Notes under the pieces: generated by a model
Seen by the model: the letters and a program-made list of their open reading frames with translations, nothing else
Told to the model about the DNA's origin: nothing
The model's database searches: none
Position numbers and translations under genes: made by a program
Source of the DNA: Epiperipatus broadwayi
Taxonomy: Eukaryota > Onychophora > Udeonychophora > Euonychophora > Peripatidae
Direction of reading: 5' to 3'
Length of the DNA stretch: 64,000 nt
Assembly: GCA_028023455.1 (NCBI GenBank)
Contig: JAQFVV010006543.1
Location: 64,001 to 128,000 of the forward strand
Shown: one piece after another, positions 1 to 12,240 of the stretch
Position numbering within the stretch: position 1 is the first letter of the stretch
Layout: each line of letters starts with the position of its first letter

Positions 1-450
1 AAAATTTATAAATAAACAGAAGGGGTCGTGGCTTTGTCAAATTGGAAAGTTTAATTTTACAAATAAGCTATTGCATTGAAAAAAAAAAAGTTATTATTTC
101 AAGAACCAGTTTCACAAACAAACTCCTGATTAATCAGTTGTATTCTGATTTTAAACTATTTTTCATAACATATCAATATAATTGGAATCTTATATAAATA
201 ACATAGTTACACATTATGAAAATGTATTTCAAATAATAATGTAACATTGCACACTACTAAAGTGGAAAATAATGCTAAAAAATTCAGTCTCTTTGTATTC
301 AAAGCTGCTTCCAGAATGACAATGAATGAGAACATATGAAATCTTCACTATACATATATGCTTTAGTAAACTAAACTAACAGGCCATTATCTGTTCTAGG
401 ATGATGATGATGATGATACATGTTTTTTTTTTAAAAAAGTGTATCAGTAA
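1..450. other. AT-rich sequence, no gene seen
   Basis: Low-complexity AT-rich sequence with short A and T runs. I see no coding, RNA or repeat signature. A short (GAT)n run near 400-416 lies just outside the LINE fragment that follows. Confidence 0.6.
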
Positions 451-693
451 TCATCATTATCATCAACCATTATCAATCCACTGCAGGATGAAGGTCTCTC
501 CAAGTTCAATCCATCTCCTCCGATCTTTAGCTTCTTTTCTCCACATCACCCCTGTGCACTTTCTTATTTCATCTATCCATCTCACATGTGGTCTCATTCT
601 GGATCTTTTACAATCTCTTGGAATCTGATTTAAGATTTCAATTGTCCATCTATTATCATCTCTTCTAGCAATATGTCCAGCCCAACTCCACTA
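451..693 (-). pseudogene. 3' end fragment of an RTE-type LINE
   Basis: The reverse complement matches the last ~240 bp of the LINEs at 6.1-9.0 and 18.1-19.7 kb: the tail of the ORF (GHIARRDD, then IPRDCKR and the HVR-DEIRK region), the end motif LGETFILQWIDNG and a short (ATG/GAT)n tail at 451-464. Homology stops abruptly after 693, as expected for a 5'-truncated insertion. The frame is interrupted, so this is a dead copy. Confidence 0.85.
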
Positions 694-1655
694 TTTTATA
701 TATTGTCTATTTTGAGAAACAGGAAATAGCTGAATATATAGCATTGTTATTACTATATTTTTGGGAAAAACATGTATTTATAATGTGGCACAATTGATAA
801 ATTAACAGCTTAATCTAATAGAACACATATATGGTGAGGATTTGATCTGTCTATATGTAGTTTTCTTTATAAAGCAGAATTTTAGCACTTATACGTTCAA
901 TAAACTTTCATTCCTATAAAAACCAAGATAGCAGATATCATTGTCATTTGCATTTGCTATGTAATGTGAGAAAGGAGGTACAAAATTGATATAAATAGCA
1001 TTTGAAAAGGTTTCTATATATCTTATAAGTGATTATTATATAAAAGCACTACATGTATATATGAAATTATTATTTCAACTTCATTATTTATCTAAAATAA
1101 CTTTACATGCATATGTTAGAATTTTTCTGTTTGATTTTAGTGCAATTTCAGTGCTAAAAACCATAATCATAGCTGTATTATTTAATTTGGTTTGCTGCTT
1201 TTATAATATTCATTTACTATTCTTGACATGTAAATATGCTAATTTATGTATTTCACCAATTCGATAATTGGATGGTATTCTCTCTTTTGTTTATAATGTT
1301 ATTATTTGAACCACATAGTGTGCTTGGAACATGATGATAGAAAGAGGAAAATGAAAGAGTCTTAGTACATCACAAATAACAACAACCTTATAAACAAAAG
1401 AGCTAATATCATCCAATTATTGAACTGGTGGAACACGTAAATTATTTTATTTACATGTTAATGAAATAATACAGCTAAGATTACGGTTTTCGGCACCAAA
1501 ATTGCAATATGCCAAACAGAAAAAGAATAAAAAAAGAATAGAGCAACTCACTAACCATGCAACATAGTTATGCAAATCTACAGAAATATTACCATATTTG
1601 CCACTTCCTTTATTTTACTGTAATGTCTTTTATGTAAAATTAAGAGCGTGCTAAT
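694..1655. other. No gene seen
   Basis: AT-rich sequence. The 68-codon frame at 1061-1267 has no recognisable domain and the composition of its surroundings; I treat it as chance. Confidence 0.55.
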
Positions 1656-1659
1656 AGCT

Positions 1660-1985
1660 CTAAACAAGCTTTTTTTTTTTTTATTTATGATAAATGCTAC
1701 TACAAGAGAAGGCATTCAAATCATTTTTATCTTGGATTGTCCCCATCCCCAGACTGGTTTTGACCTATGGGTCTCTTCAGTGAGGAGTTGGGACATTAGA
1801 TCTAAAAAACCAACTCAAGCAAAGCATTTATCTAAAAGATAATTGTTAGAAGAAGATCTGAAACTTTTAGACATCTACATGTCTTTAAAGTCAGCTCTCC
1901 AACTGAAAAAATCATATGGGCCTGAACTTAATTCAGATACTCCATATATTAGTAGGCTTAGCTCTCTAATTTAGCTAAAGCCACA
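1660..1985 (-). repeat. Retrozyme-like family A copy (single, old)
   Basis: It aligns over most of its length with the 422-bp unit at 44.1-46.2 kb: a TGATAAATGCT segment, the hammerhead block, the ATCTAAAAA-CCAA block, the AAGCATTTATCTAAAAG block, the ACATCTACATGTCTT block and a CCATATATTAGTAG end. Divergence is clearly higher than between units of the 44-kb array. The strand given is that of the ribozyme motif. No open frame runs through it; the 64-codon frame at 1648-1842 is incidental. Confidence 0.7.
1746..1786 (-). ncRNA. Hammerhead ribozyme motif, type I (decayed)
   Basis: Read on the minus strand: TCCTCA, then CTGAAGA, a perfect hairpin GACC-CATA-GGTC, AAAA in place of GAAA, CCA, GTC, TGGGGA. 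TCCTCA and TGGGGA pair as helix I (one U-G). The GAAA to AAAA change follows a C, so it is the expected CpG decay of CGAAA. Loss of G12 should abolish cleavage. Confidence 0.65.
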
Positions 1986-3063
1986 ACAGCAAAATAATAA
2001 TAGTAATAATAACATCTGACTTGTTATTATTACTATTGTAATGTCTTTTATAAATGCATATATGTACAATAAAAGGTTTTTTGCTAAAAAGTGTTCAAAG
2101 TAAAATGGATAAATTCCATTTATGCAGTCTATTTGTTAATAGATGAAATTATGGTTGTGGAAGAATTTTAGTGAAATTTAGGTTTTTGCTAATATTGTAA
2201 TATTATCCTTTATTTTATATATATATGGGATTATCTATACATGCAATTGATCATTATTATTATTACAGCTGCAAAATTTTGTTTCGATTCCAACTTGTGA
2301 AAATCATCATTTTAACTTTTAACGTATATGCCAGCAGTTTTTAGCTTCATTAACTAAAATGGAAGATAGAGACAGTTGAAATAATAGAATAAGATCTGAT
2401 GAAGACTGCATGGTACAGTCGAAACTGTAATTAATAATAAAAGTTTTTTTGCTGAAAAGTGAAATGTGTAAGATTTTTGAAATTCATTAACTATATTTAA
2501 ATGAATATTTCCTATAATCTAAAATAGAAAGAGAAAACTATAATCAAGATAATTAAAAACTTATTACACAAATGATATATTATAAATAACATTTTTGCAT
2601 AAGTAAATAAAAAATGCCTATATTTAGAAAAAAACTGAGAATACTAAAAATATATTATTATTGGTTAAAAATCAATATATTTAAATAAGTTTGTTTAGGT
2701 CTCAATTTTTAGGTTTTTGAATAGTAAAATGATGTTAAAGGCAATTTCTAGATATAACAACACAATCCTATGATACTCATTGATAATATGATCTTGGGAT
2801 TGAAACTTAAATGTGTTGCCATCTGGTAATCACTGATTAATCAAAATTATTATAATAGCATGGGAGTAGAGGTGATAATGTTTTTAATTTCTATCTCATA
2901 TTCAAAGGTTTAAAAAATATTGCTACTATAATTGTATCTTTAACTGTAAAATATCCATCACAAATAGAGCTTCTTATTTTATAATTATTAGTACATTATG
3001 CTGATATTCAAGACTTTGATGAATCTTAAATCTGAATAAATTTTTTTAAAAAACACAGTTTAG
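1986..3063. other. No gene seen
   Basis: AT-rich sequence with short TAA/ATT runs near 1993-2035. No coding or RNA signature. Confidence 0.5.
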
Positions 3064-3270
3064 TCTTTAGATAAGATCTAAAATATCAACTTAAAACCCA
3101 GCACCCAACACTTATTTAATACGTAATATTTAAGTAGAAACTCTGAAATTTTTCAGACATTAAAATGTCTTTAACTCCAGCTACCTAACTTAAATAGCTA
3201 TATGGTACTGACTCAAATTCATATCTACCATATATTAATAGCCTAAGCACTGCCAAAGCCTTAAGGTAAA
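3064..3270 (-). repeat. Family A fragment without ribozyme
   Basis: It resembles the part of the 422-bp unit beyond the ribozyme: GATCTAAAATATCAAC, then CTGAAATTTTTCAGACAT, a TGTCTTTAACTCCAGCTA block, AAATAGCTATATGG and CCATATATTAATAG. The hammerhead block is not included. Strand is assigned by analogy with the other copies. Confidence 0.55.
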
Positions 3271-3340
3271 ATTATAATAATGTGTGTGCTTGCGCATATA
3301 CAAACGCTCTTGTGGGTGTATATATATTGTTAAAACAAAC

Positions 3341-4310
<970 letters not shown>

Positions 4311-4317
4311 AAGAAAT

Positions 4318-4386
4318 TCGGGCGCCAGAATTAATCCTGGAACCAACCTCCCGATCCCAAATCGTATGCTCTACTGACTGTACCAA
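4318..4386 (-). repeat. tRNA-derived SINE head (relic)
   Basis: On the minus strand there is an A-box-like stretch (ACAGTCAGTAGAGCAT), an anticodon-arm-like ACGATTTGGGATCG and a T-arm-like CCAGG-ATTAATT-CTGG, in tRNA order and spacing. It is followed by CGCCCGAA. The TGGCGCCCGAA string alternatively resembles a tRNA-Lys primer-binding site of an LTR element, but I see no LTR. More likely a decayed SINE head. Confidence 0.5.
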
Positions 4387-4660
4387 ATATAAAATGTAAA
4401 TTTATCGAGCTATGCCGTCTAGATTACAGAGTCTATGTAGATGGAAAATTTGTAATTGAAATTCTGCTATCTTATGATATACCTAGATAAATTAAACATT
4501 ACTAATGCCACTTTAACATTATGCATATTTTAATTTTTTTTTTTGTTTGAGCATTAGAGTGTTATTTACTGAGTTTGTTATATATATATATATGTAAGAA
4601 GTTAGATGTATTTCAATATGTAATTTAATATATTGTACAGGCTAACACACACCTACACAT

Positions 4661-4800
4661 ATAATGTAATATATAAGGGATTTGAACTCAGACTTTCACA
4701 CGAATCTCAACTCTCCATGCCATCTCATATTGTTGACTACCTGATCACACACATGTTGAAAAGATAAATAATCACCAATATACATATTTCATGCTAAACC
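4661..4800 (-). repeat. Family B fragment: tRNA-like part plus 3' half of hammerhead
   Basis: The minus strand reads AGCATGAAATATGTATATTGG (the GAAA, helix III and helix I 3' strand of the family B ribozyme), then the CACATGTGTG-TGATCAGG tRNA-like A-box region, and ends with a B-box-like GAGTTCAAATCCC. The CTGATGA half of the ribozyme is missing, so it cannot cleave. Homologous to copies at 22.5-23.8, 39.6, 41.4-41.8 and 54.8 kb. Confidence 0.7.
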
Positions 4801-5127
4801 AAAGATAACTTCTGAGTTGTAAAGTTTGATAAACAAAGTCCTTTAATATAAATTATACATTTGACTAATATATACATATTTAATTTAATTGGGGGAATAT
4901 ATAAATAACCCAACCAAATAAGTTTCCATCTGACTAAATATAATATGTATAGATTTGTTAATTATATAAAAGGAAGCCTAAATGATTGAAGAAACATTCA
5001 TATGTTTTTAAATAAAATAAATAATACTTTATATAAATATGTAAACATATATTTCAGATTTATCCATATAAACAGTTGCTTATTGTTAATAATAGACTCA
5101 CACTAACATTTGATTGCATCTTATTAG

Positions 5128-5162
5128 CCATCATACCAATGGATGATCCTCATGGACTTCAG
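5128..5162 (+). other. Weak candidate coding microexon
   Basis: A 35-nt segment lies between an acceptor-like CTTATTAG and a donor-like CAG|GTAAAA. In one frame it reads IIPMDDPHGLQ without a stop. Composition is less AT-rich than its surroundings. No homology is recognised and chance is quite possible. Confidence 0.15.
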
Positions 5163-5747
5163 GTAAAACACTGATATTATACTAATATTAACAACTAGAG
5201 AATACATCTTTAAATAATTAATATGTTTACATTTTTTTATCTGTGAGAATCTTTACTTTAAACTTTAACATATATAAATAACAATAATAAAAGATTAACT
5301 ATAGAAAATACATATTTAAAAAATGCCACTTACTATTTATGAAATACACCAGAAAGAAAGTTGGCTTTCTTTGAGAAACAAGAACTAAATGCAAACAAAT
5401 ACTCTGCCCTTCACATTCAGCTCTCAATGTCATAGGACTTTCTTTTTCCATCAGAAAGCTTGTAAGTATAAAGTGATCTTTATGCTTAAAATTTTAGATT
5501 TTAAACAGATGAACTTTCTGACAAGAGATATTAACTCTTTCAAATACTGATATTTTCTATTGTTTCCCCTAGTGAGAGTTTTGAAAATGCTCAATCTTTC
5601 TGTTCTGTAAAAAAAAAATCTTTATTTTATACCAAAACTCAATAAATTTGACTTGATTTTTTTTTTACATTTAATATTATTAATAAATAATACTTTTAAA
5701 AAATCACACTTGACATTTTTAAATATTTACCCTCCTGTATTCTGCAG

Positions 5748-5935
5748 AAAGGAGTTTGCTATTAACTGAAAGGAGACCCTTTGATTCCTCTTGGAGGCCT
5801 TAAAGGAACCGAGCAGAGCAAATTCCTAATGTCCACTCCATACGTTCTTGTCGTTGCAGCTGTTATTACTATGTGATTATTCATATAGTATACAAACATG
5901 GATGGGCTGCTCACCAACATGCATTATCCAGCATG
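5748..5935 (+). other. Candidate 5' exon with short coding start
   Basis: A locally GC-richer stretch begins after a good pyrimidine tract and acceptor (CCTCCTGTATTCTGCAG). It has stops in all frames for ~150 bp, then an ATG at 5898 in good context (AAACATGG) opening MDGLLTNMHYPA, and ends at a strong donor ATG|GTGAGT at 5935/5936. This would suit a non-coding leader plus the first 12 codons of a gene running to the right. I do not recognise the protein and cannot find the next exon; the LINE at 6.07 kb would then sit in the first intron. Confidence 0.3.
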
Positions 5936-6065
5936 GTGAGTTTATTGGATTTTTACCTCTGAGTTTAAGCTCAAGAAACACCATGGTCTTTCTTCTCAGT
6001 GCCTGATAAGGCAGAATGAATGTTTGTGTAAATGATAAATATTTTTCCAATACATATATACAATT

Positions 6066-6449
6066 ATGACAGACAAAAATAAAGTTTGGCCCTTATTCCC
6101 AGGAGGCTGTAAAGTCACCTACCAAGGCAGCAATTGGTGGCTGAAGGTGGGGGATGCTAAGAATCCCCTGATTGCAGACCCAGGCTGCCATTTGATGACA
6201 ACTTTTTATTTAGCTATTTACAACTGCAGATCACTTTCAAGTGAAGGAAGATTGCAAGAATTAGAAGAAGAACTCTCTTATATTAAATGGGACATTATTG
6301 GACTTTGTGAAGTTACCAGAAAAGGTGAAGAGACAATTGATTTAAAAAGCGGACAAATACTATATTATAACAGCACAAATATTGGAAATACAAGTGGAGT
6401 AGGTTTCATTATAAATAAAAATTGGGAAGAACAATATTGTGGAGATTGA
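6066..6449 (+). pseudogene. LINE ORF part 1: start of EEP endonuclease
   Basis: 127 codons. The endonuclease core begins around residue 46 with FYLAIYNCRSL, whose Asn (N53) is the conserved metal/phosphate-binding residue, and continues to IIGLCEVTRKG with the catalytic Glu (E82). The first ~43 residues (WPLFPGG, NWWLKVG) are GC-richer and not typical of the family; the true start could be Met44 just before the core. The frame ends at a stop after NWEEQ, but homology continues in another frame from about 6433, so this is a frameshift of one copy and not a short protein. Role: nicks target DNA to prime reverse transcription. Confidence 0.85.
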
Positions 6450-6792
6450 TGGTGTATCGGACAGAGTGGCAAGATTAGTTATACAACTTAATAGCAGATA
6501 TCAAATGTGGATAATTCAGGTTTATGCCCCAACAAGTTCTCATAGTGATGAAGTAGTAGAAGATTTTTATATGGATATACAAAAGACTTTTGATCAGAGT
6601 AAACAACATTTTAAAATTATTATGGGAGACTTTAATGCTAAAATTGGTAAACAAATGAAAGATGAGAGTGCTGTAGGTAATTTTGGTTATGGTAATAGAA
6701 ATGAGAGAGGACATAGACTTGTGGAGTTTGCAGAAAAAGAAAAACTTTACATTATGAATTCTTTTTTTGAGAAAAATGTTAAAAGAAAATAA
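6439..6792 (+). pseudogene. LINE ORF part 2: rest of EEP endonuclease
   Basis: Continues the endonuclease in a new frame: VYAPTSS near residue 29 and the signature GDFNAKIG near residues 64-71 (catalytic Asp/Asn). The apparent GTG start has no meaning; the stretch is the middle of one long ORF. It ends in an A-rich run (KNVKRK then stop), where a one-base slip restores the next frame. Confidence 0.85.
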
Positions 6793-6824
6793 CATGGAAG
6801 CATCCAAATAAAGGTACAGCAGAA

Positions 6825-8909
6825 TTGGATTATATTTTGACTAACAGGAAATACATATTTCAAGATTGTAATGTTCTTAATAAATTTAACACAGGAAGTG
6901 ATCATCAATTAGTAAGGTGTAAGATACGTGTTAATGTGAAACTAGAGGGACAAAAATTATTAAGAAAAACAATATTTACAGTTGATATTCCTAATCTTCA
7001 GAAACATTCTAATGAATTTAAATTAGAACTTACAAATCGGTTTCAAGTATTAGTAGATTTTGAACATGATTCAGATTTGAATGAAATTAATATGATAATA
7101 ACTGATACACTTTTAAAAACTGCAACAAAGATAGCTGGTAAAAAAAAGCAGCAATTGACCAATAAAATTTCTACTGAGACTAGAGAATTTATGAAGAAAA
7201 GAAGGAATATGAAGATATACAAAAATGATGCATTAAAAAGAATTGAATATCTCGAATTTTGTAAAATGGTGAGGAAAAGAGTTGAAAATGATATAAGAAA
7301 GTATAACTGTGAACTAGCAAGGAAAGCTGTAGAAGAAAATAAAAGTCTCAAGAATGTAAAACAACATTTTGGTATTGGTAGGAAATTTATATCTGCAATA
7401 AGAAAAAAAGATGGAATTATTACTAAAAAGAGAGATGACATCATGAAATTGGTAGAAGATTTTTATCAAAAATTATATAGTAATAAAGAACAAATACCTC
7501 CTATATCTATTACATCTTCCAAATTGCCCAGAATTTTAAATGAAAAAGTGAGACATGCAATTAAATGTATGAAGAAAGAAAAGGCTCCAGGTAATGATGG
7601 AATTATAATTGATATATTAAAAGAAGCAGGTGAAGAAATAAAAAATTTTTTAGCAAAGTTATATACCAAATGTCTAAATGATAAAGATGTACCGGATGAT
7701 TGGAAGAATGCAGTAATAATATTAATATTTAAAAAAGGTAATAAAGAAGATATTAGAAATTACAGACCTATCAGCCTTTTATCAGTTTTATATAAAAATT
7801 TTACCAAGATAATTACAACTCGTCTACAGAGAACATTGGATTTCCACCAACCAAGAGAACAAGCTGGATTTAAAAGTGGTTTTAGTACAGTAGATCATAT
7901 CCAGGTATTGAGAGAAGTTATAGAAAGGACAAATGAATATGAGTTGTCATTATGTTTTGGATTTGTAGATTATGAAAAGGCATTTGATTCTATAAACATT
8001 TCTTCAGTGATTAAAGCATTGGATCATCAAGGTATAGATCCAGGATATTGTCATATTTTGAAAAATATTTATAAAAATGCAACAGCAACAATTAGATTAC
8101 ATAATGATACTGGGAAAGTCAACATTGAGAAAGGTGTAAGACAAGGTGACTCCATATCTCCAAAACTTTTTACAGCAGTGCTGCAAGAAGTATTTTGTGG
8201 ATTAAAATGGGAAACTAAAGGAGTGAAAGTAAATGGAGATTATTTAAGTCATTTAGATTTTGCAGATGATGTAGTTGTTTTTGCAAATAATGCTTCAGAG
8301 CTGCAGGATATGTTGCAGGAGTTATCAGATGAAAGTAGGAAAGTAGGACTAAAGGTAAATGTTAAAAAGACTAAAGTAATGTTTAATCGATTTGCTCAAA
8401 ATATGAAAATAAAGATTGATTATGATGAATTAGAAGAAGTTAACAGTTACAAATACCTTGGTCAGATTATTAATACAGATGGAAACATAATGGAAGAAAT
8501 TAATCATAGAATTAAACTTGGTTGGAGTGCTTTTGGTAGAAATAACTTGATACTAAAAGGAAATATGCCTATGTGTTTGAAAAGGAAGGTTTTTAACAAA
8601 TGTGTTTTACCAGTTCTTACTTATGGATCTGAGACTTGGACACTTAATAGAAGAGCAATACAGAGACTTCAGACCACTCAAAAAAGTATGGAGAGATGTA
8701 TGTTGGGAGTAACAAAAAGAGATCGAAAATGCAATGTATGGGTAAGAGAACAAACAGGTGTTACTGACCTCATTGAAAAAATTAAAAGATTGAAGTGGAG
8801 TTGGGCTGGACATATTTCTAGAAGAGATGATAATAGATGGATAATTAAAATTTTAAACTGGATTCCAAGAGATTGTAAAAGACCCAGAAAGAAACCACAC
8901 ATGAGATGA
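6825..8909 (+). pseudogene. LINE ORF part 3: endonuclease end plus reverse transcriptase
   Basis: 694 codons. The end of the endonuclease includes GSDHQLV, whose Asp26-His27 are the last catalytic residues. A basic linker rich in Lys follows, then reverse transcriptase: KAPGNDGI (~253), NYRPISLLSVLYK, motif A FVDYEKAFDS with Asp382, motif B GVRQGDSISP from 437, motif C FADD at 479-482. The C-terminal region LPVLTYGSETW...RRAIQRLQTTQ is the usual post-RT domain of this family. The frame stops at HMR, where sister copies have Trp, losing roughly the last 40 residues. All catalytic residues are kept; the element is dead because of its frame breaks. Confidence 0.9.
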
Positions 8910-9018
8910 ATGGATGAAATAAGAAAGTATGCAGGGGTGATGTCGAGAAGAGAAGATAAAGATCGGAGATGGATTAAACTTGGAGAGATCTTCATCCTGC
9001 AGTGGATTGATAATGGTT

Positions 9019-9039
9019 GATAATGATGATGATGATGAT
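9019..9039 (+). repeat. (GAT)n tail of the LINE
   Basis: Short GAT/TGA tract directly after the ORF end (...ATTGATAATGG). The same tail occurs at the copies ending near 464, 19733, 26210, 55441 and 55961, so it is a feature of the element and not an independent microsatellite. Confidence 0.9.
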
Positions 9040-9044
9040 TCTGA

Positions 9045-10525
9045 CAGATTTCTTTGTTCTCACTAGATTTAAGCTTTCAACTTTCATTTTGATATTAAAC
9101 CATTATTATTTATTAGAATATAATAAATTTGACCTCATTTGATGGATAATTTTATTTAGAAATTAAATAAATTTTTTAAAAATCATGTTAGATTTTCAGA
9201 ATTATTTTAAAAATTATATTTTAATCAAAACAAAATGCTATTACATCATCAAATTTTAGGTAGAGCCAATTCAATTTGCAATATGAGTGAATTTTTTTTT
9301 TGTTTGATGTTTATTATAAAAATCTGAATGAATTATTTTTAATAACTACTAAATCTATCAATTTACAGTTTAAAACATAAATGTTTTCTGTAATTTCACA
9401 ATATCGCTAAATATTATAACAATCAGCTGAGTGACCTCATTTTTAGACTGCTGTGTTTCCTGTGACCATAATCTCTATAATAACAATGTTCAGAAGAATA
9501 TAATCTTTTATATTTAAAAATAAAACATTTCTGTAAAACATACATATATAATAACATTTATTTTTATTTCTAATAATTATTACACAATTACAATATAAAT
9601 ATAATCATAAACTTTCCAAAAAATTAAGTTTTTAGGCCATTGTAATATTTTTTAATGGTTGTAATATTTTCTTAATGATTGTAATATTTTCTCAAAATAA
9701 TCTTGCAAAATTTGAGAGCACAAAATATATAATGGCTACTCATTATCCTAGAGCTTGAGATGTTTTGATGGATTGCCTATTTGATTTTCCTACCATCTTT
9801 TGAATTTTTTGCATTCAAAATATTAGAAAATAAATATACATGAATTTTAAAGCAATTTTACTTTTAGAAATCTCAAATGAAGTTCTACCATCTCATAATA
9901 TAATCCAGTTAAATAGTGATCTGTAAATAAAAAAATGTACCATAAGCATATTCAATTAAGTTAGTATAAACATTCTTTCAAAAACAACAAAATAATTTTT
10001 ATTTTAATATTTTTAAATTTGAATAAAGAAAGGTAAATTTATGATGAATCTGGAAAATTCTGCTTTATTTTCTAATATTTGATTTATAATAATTATAATG
10101 TTTAAGAAGATACTGACACCATATCACAGTAATGTAATAAATGCTGTGTTTTTTGCTTTACATTACAGTCAAATTTATTAACTTTTATTTTTAAAAATAA
10201 AAAATAAATGAATAAATTAAAAGGTATATATGTATTTCCTTTTGTTTTAAATAATAATCAATCAATTAGTGTGTAAAAATAATCAAAAATATTTTATAAG
10301 CAAGCAAAAAATTATAATTTATTCATTTTAAAATGATTGCAGGAAAACTAGCCCAGAAAAGATTGAAATTCTCTAAATAGTTTTTCTGTCATGGTACAAT
10401 GGAATAAGTCCTTAGATTTTAGCTACAGTTGATTAGATACCGATCTCTTCAGATTTTTTTAGTTAAAACATCAATAAAAGCATTGTTGAAAAATCTTCAT
10501 TATAAAAAACTCAGAAGTAATTAAC
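9045..10525. other. No gene seen
   Basis: AT-rich single-copy-looking sequence. A small local repetition of TTGTAATATTTT(C/T)TTAATG occurs at 9642-9690. Confidence 0.5.
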
Positions 10526-10533
10526 ACTTAGGA

Positions 10534-10972
10534 CAAGGGTGGGCAATTGTTTTGGATCAGGGACCACTTTGTGGAAGTGAAAGTTAGTGGAGGATTGCAC
10601 CTTTTTTTCATGATACAATAAACACACTGCTTTATTCCCTGTATTACCAAAGAAATATTTGTTTGTCCATTTTTCATTAAATACACAACATTTGTCATCG
10701 ATTTTACTTTTTCTTGAGGGTTCATGGTTTCACTAAAGTTGGAAATGTATATATTTGCTAATGCAAAGACAAAATTAAAATTAACCAGATCAACTGGAAA
10801 AGCACTGCACATCGTATCTGTACTGCGCACGTGTATTGATGTGGTCATCCTAGTGAAAAATACAAGATGAATCTTCAGTCACATATGAGAAGAAAATCTC
10901 AGTTCAAGATGAATTTTTCTCATTGTCTTGGCAGGACACATGTATCCCTCAGGCTACTATTGTCCACCCCTG
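10534..10972 (+). mobile_element. Non-autonomous hAT-type DNA transposon (MITE), 439 bp
   Basis: Ends are the classic hAT terminal inverted repeats: CAAGGGTGGGCAA at the left and TTGTCCACCCCTG at the right (one mismatch at position 3, one further in). They are flanked by 8-bp target-site duplications ACTTAGGA (10526-10533) and ACTTTGGA (10973-10980) with one mismatch; 8 bp is the hAT hallmark. The 106-codon minus-strand frame that overlaps it has no transposase motif I can identify, so the element depends on a partner elsewhere. Confidence 0.85.
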
Positions 10973-10980
10973 ACTTTGGA

Positions 10981-11985
10981 TAATGTTAATCCTATGATCT
11001 AAAGCTGCAGAACAATTTTACTGTATCTAAGGAAACACCCAATGATTTTCAATGAATATGAGCATTATTAAACTGTGGGTCAAATTTAAATTTACATCAT
11101 ACATGCAGGTAGTTTGACAATAAAGTATGGTATAACAATATTCATAATACATGGAAAAGAAAATTATTTTCATTGTCTTAAATTTAATTTAAACATATTA
11201 TATAAAAATATGTGTTGTGGATAACAAGAAGAAATTAAAAACAAAATATATAAGTAGGAAAAAATCAGATATTACTGAAAAAAATTAAAAGAATAAAATA
11301 AAACTAAATTAACATTCTCATTTGAAGTCTTAAACTTATACTGGTAGATTGTATAAGATCTAAAAAGACATTACATGTCAGGTAGACAGATTTGTTTGAA
11401 TTGTATAGAGCAAAGAGAGCTTAATTCCACAATAGTTACATTTAAATAAAAAATGGAATTGGTTATAATTTTTATCTACTTAAAATATAATTTACATGTG
11501 ATTTCTGACTTTAAAATGTATAATATTTAATAAATCTGTGTATTTTATCTTTTACACTTTTAAATAAAACAAATAAAATATGCTGTTATATAAAATAAAA
11601 TTCTATCCTGATATTACTTACAGTTAATGACATGGAAGAACATGACACAGCATATGAAAATGATTCTTTTAAATTAAATTTGTCAATCTTATGCTATCCT
11701 TACTTAGAAGTAAGATATTATCAATGTATTATCTAATATTTTATTTTACAGTGATCTTAGTAAGAATCACTTTTCTTATTTGCACAGAACTTCTGCTCTT
11801 TTAATAAAGAGAACTAGTGATTGTTTTCGATATGTTTGCAACATGTTATTTCTATACTAATATCAATTACAATAATAGTAAAACAATGATCTAAACCAAT
11901 AGAACTACCATTCCTTTTCTGAAGGAAACAATTAATGATTCTCAATGAATATGAAAGTTATCAATTTAAATTTGTAAATAAATTA
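10981..11985. other. No gene seen
   Basis: AT-rich sequence without recognisable features. A phrase around AAACA(C/A)CCAATGATT(T/C)TCAATGAATATGA recurs at ~11033 and ~11925. Confidence 0.45.
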
Positions 11986-11989
11986 CTGA

Positions 11990-12240
11990 AAATTACAATT
12001 TTTTTATCCTAAGCATTAAAGAAAAAACCATTCCCATAAAAGCCTTAGGCCAAATCATCTACTAATCAGTTATGTTGTTAGTTTCTTTATATTATGATGC
12101 AACCAATCAGAGAATTATTGACTTTTTTTAAGTTTGGTAATTTGCATGACATTTGATACCTTTAGGTTTTTTAAAACTAATAATTTTAGTTCTAATTTCA
12201 ATGGAAAAAATGTGAACTGGCAAAATATTGTTACACATAA
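11990..12240 (+). repeat. Interspersed repeat shared with 59.2 kb
   Basis: Resembles 59185-59405 in the same orientation: AAATTACAATTTTTTT, CATCTACTAATCA, then TTTTTAAACTAATAATTTTA, ATTTCAATG and GTAAACTGG-type blocks in the same order. It lies immediately left of element X and may be part of it, although the 34.6-38.2 kb copy does not clearly include it. Confidence 0.5.

Larger units (their letters stand above)
6066..9040 (+). mobile_element. RTE-type non-LTR retrotransposon, near full length, inactivated
   Basis: Single-ORF LINE encoding an AP-like (EEP) endonuclease followed by reverse transcriptase, ending with almost no 3' UTR in a (GAT)n microsatellite, all typical of the RTE clade. 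The ORF is broken by two small frameshifts (near 6430 and 6787) and an early stop near 8907. A 7-bp string TGACAGA occurs at 6067-6073 and 9042-9048 and could be a target-site duplication, but it is short. It is closely similar to the truncated copy at 18.1-19.7 kb, so the family was active fairly recently. Confidence 0.9.

Noticed and set aside
6475-6807. 110-codon minus-strand frame
   Set aside because: Antisense shadow of the LINE endonuclease. The same holds for minus-strand frames at 7043-7444, 7466-7669, 8607-8995, 18159-18362 and 19371-19691.
6067-9048. TGACAGA as a proven target-site duplication of the full-length LINE
   Set aside because: Only 7 bp, and the true 5' end of the element is not established; mentioned only as possible.
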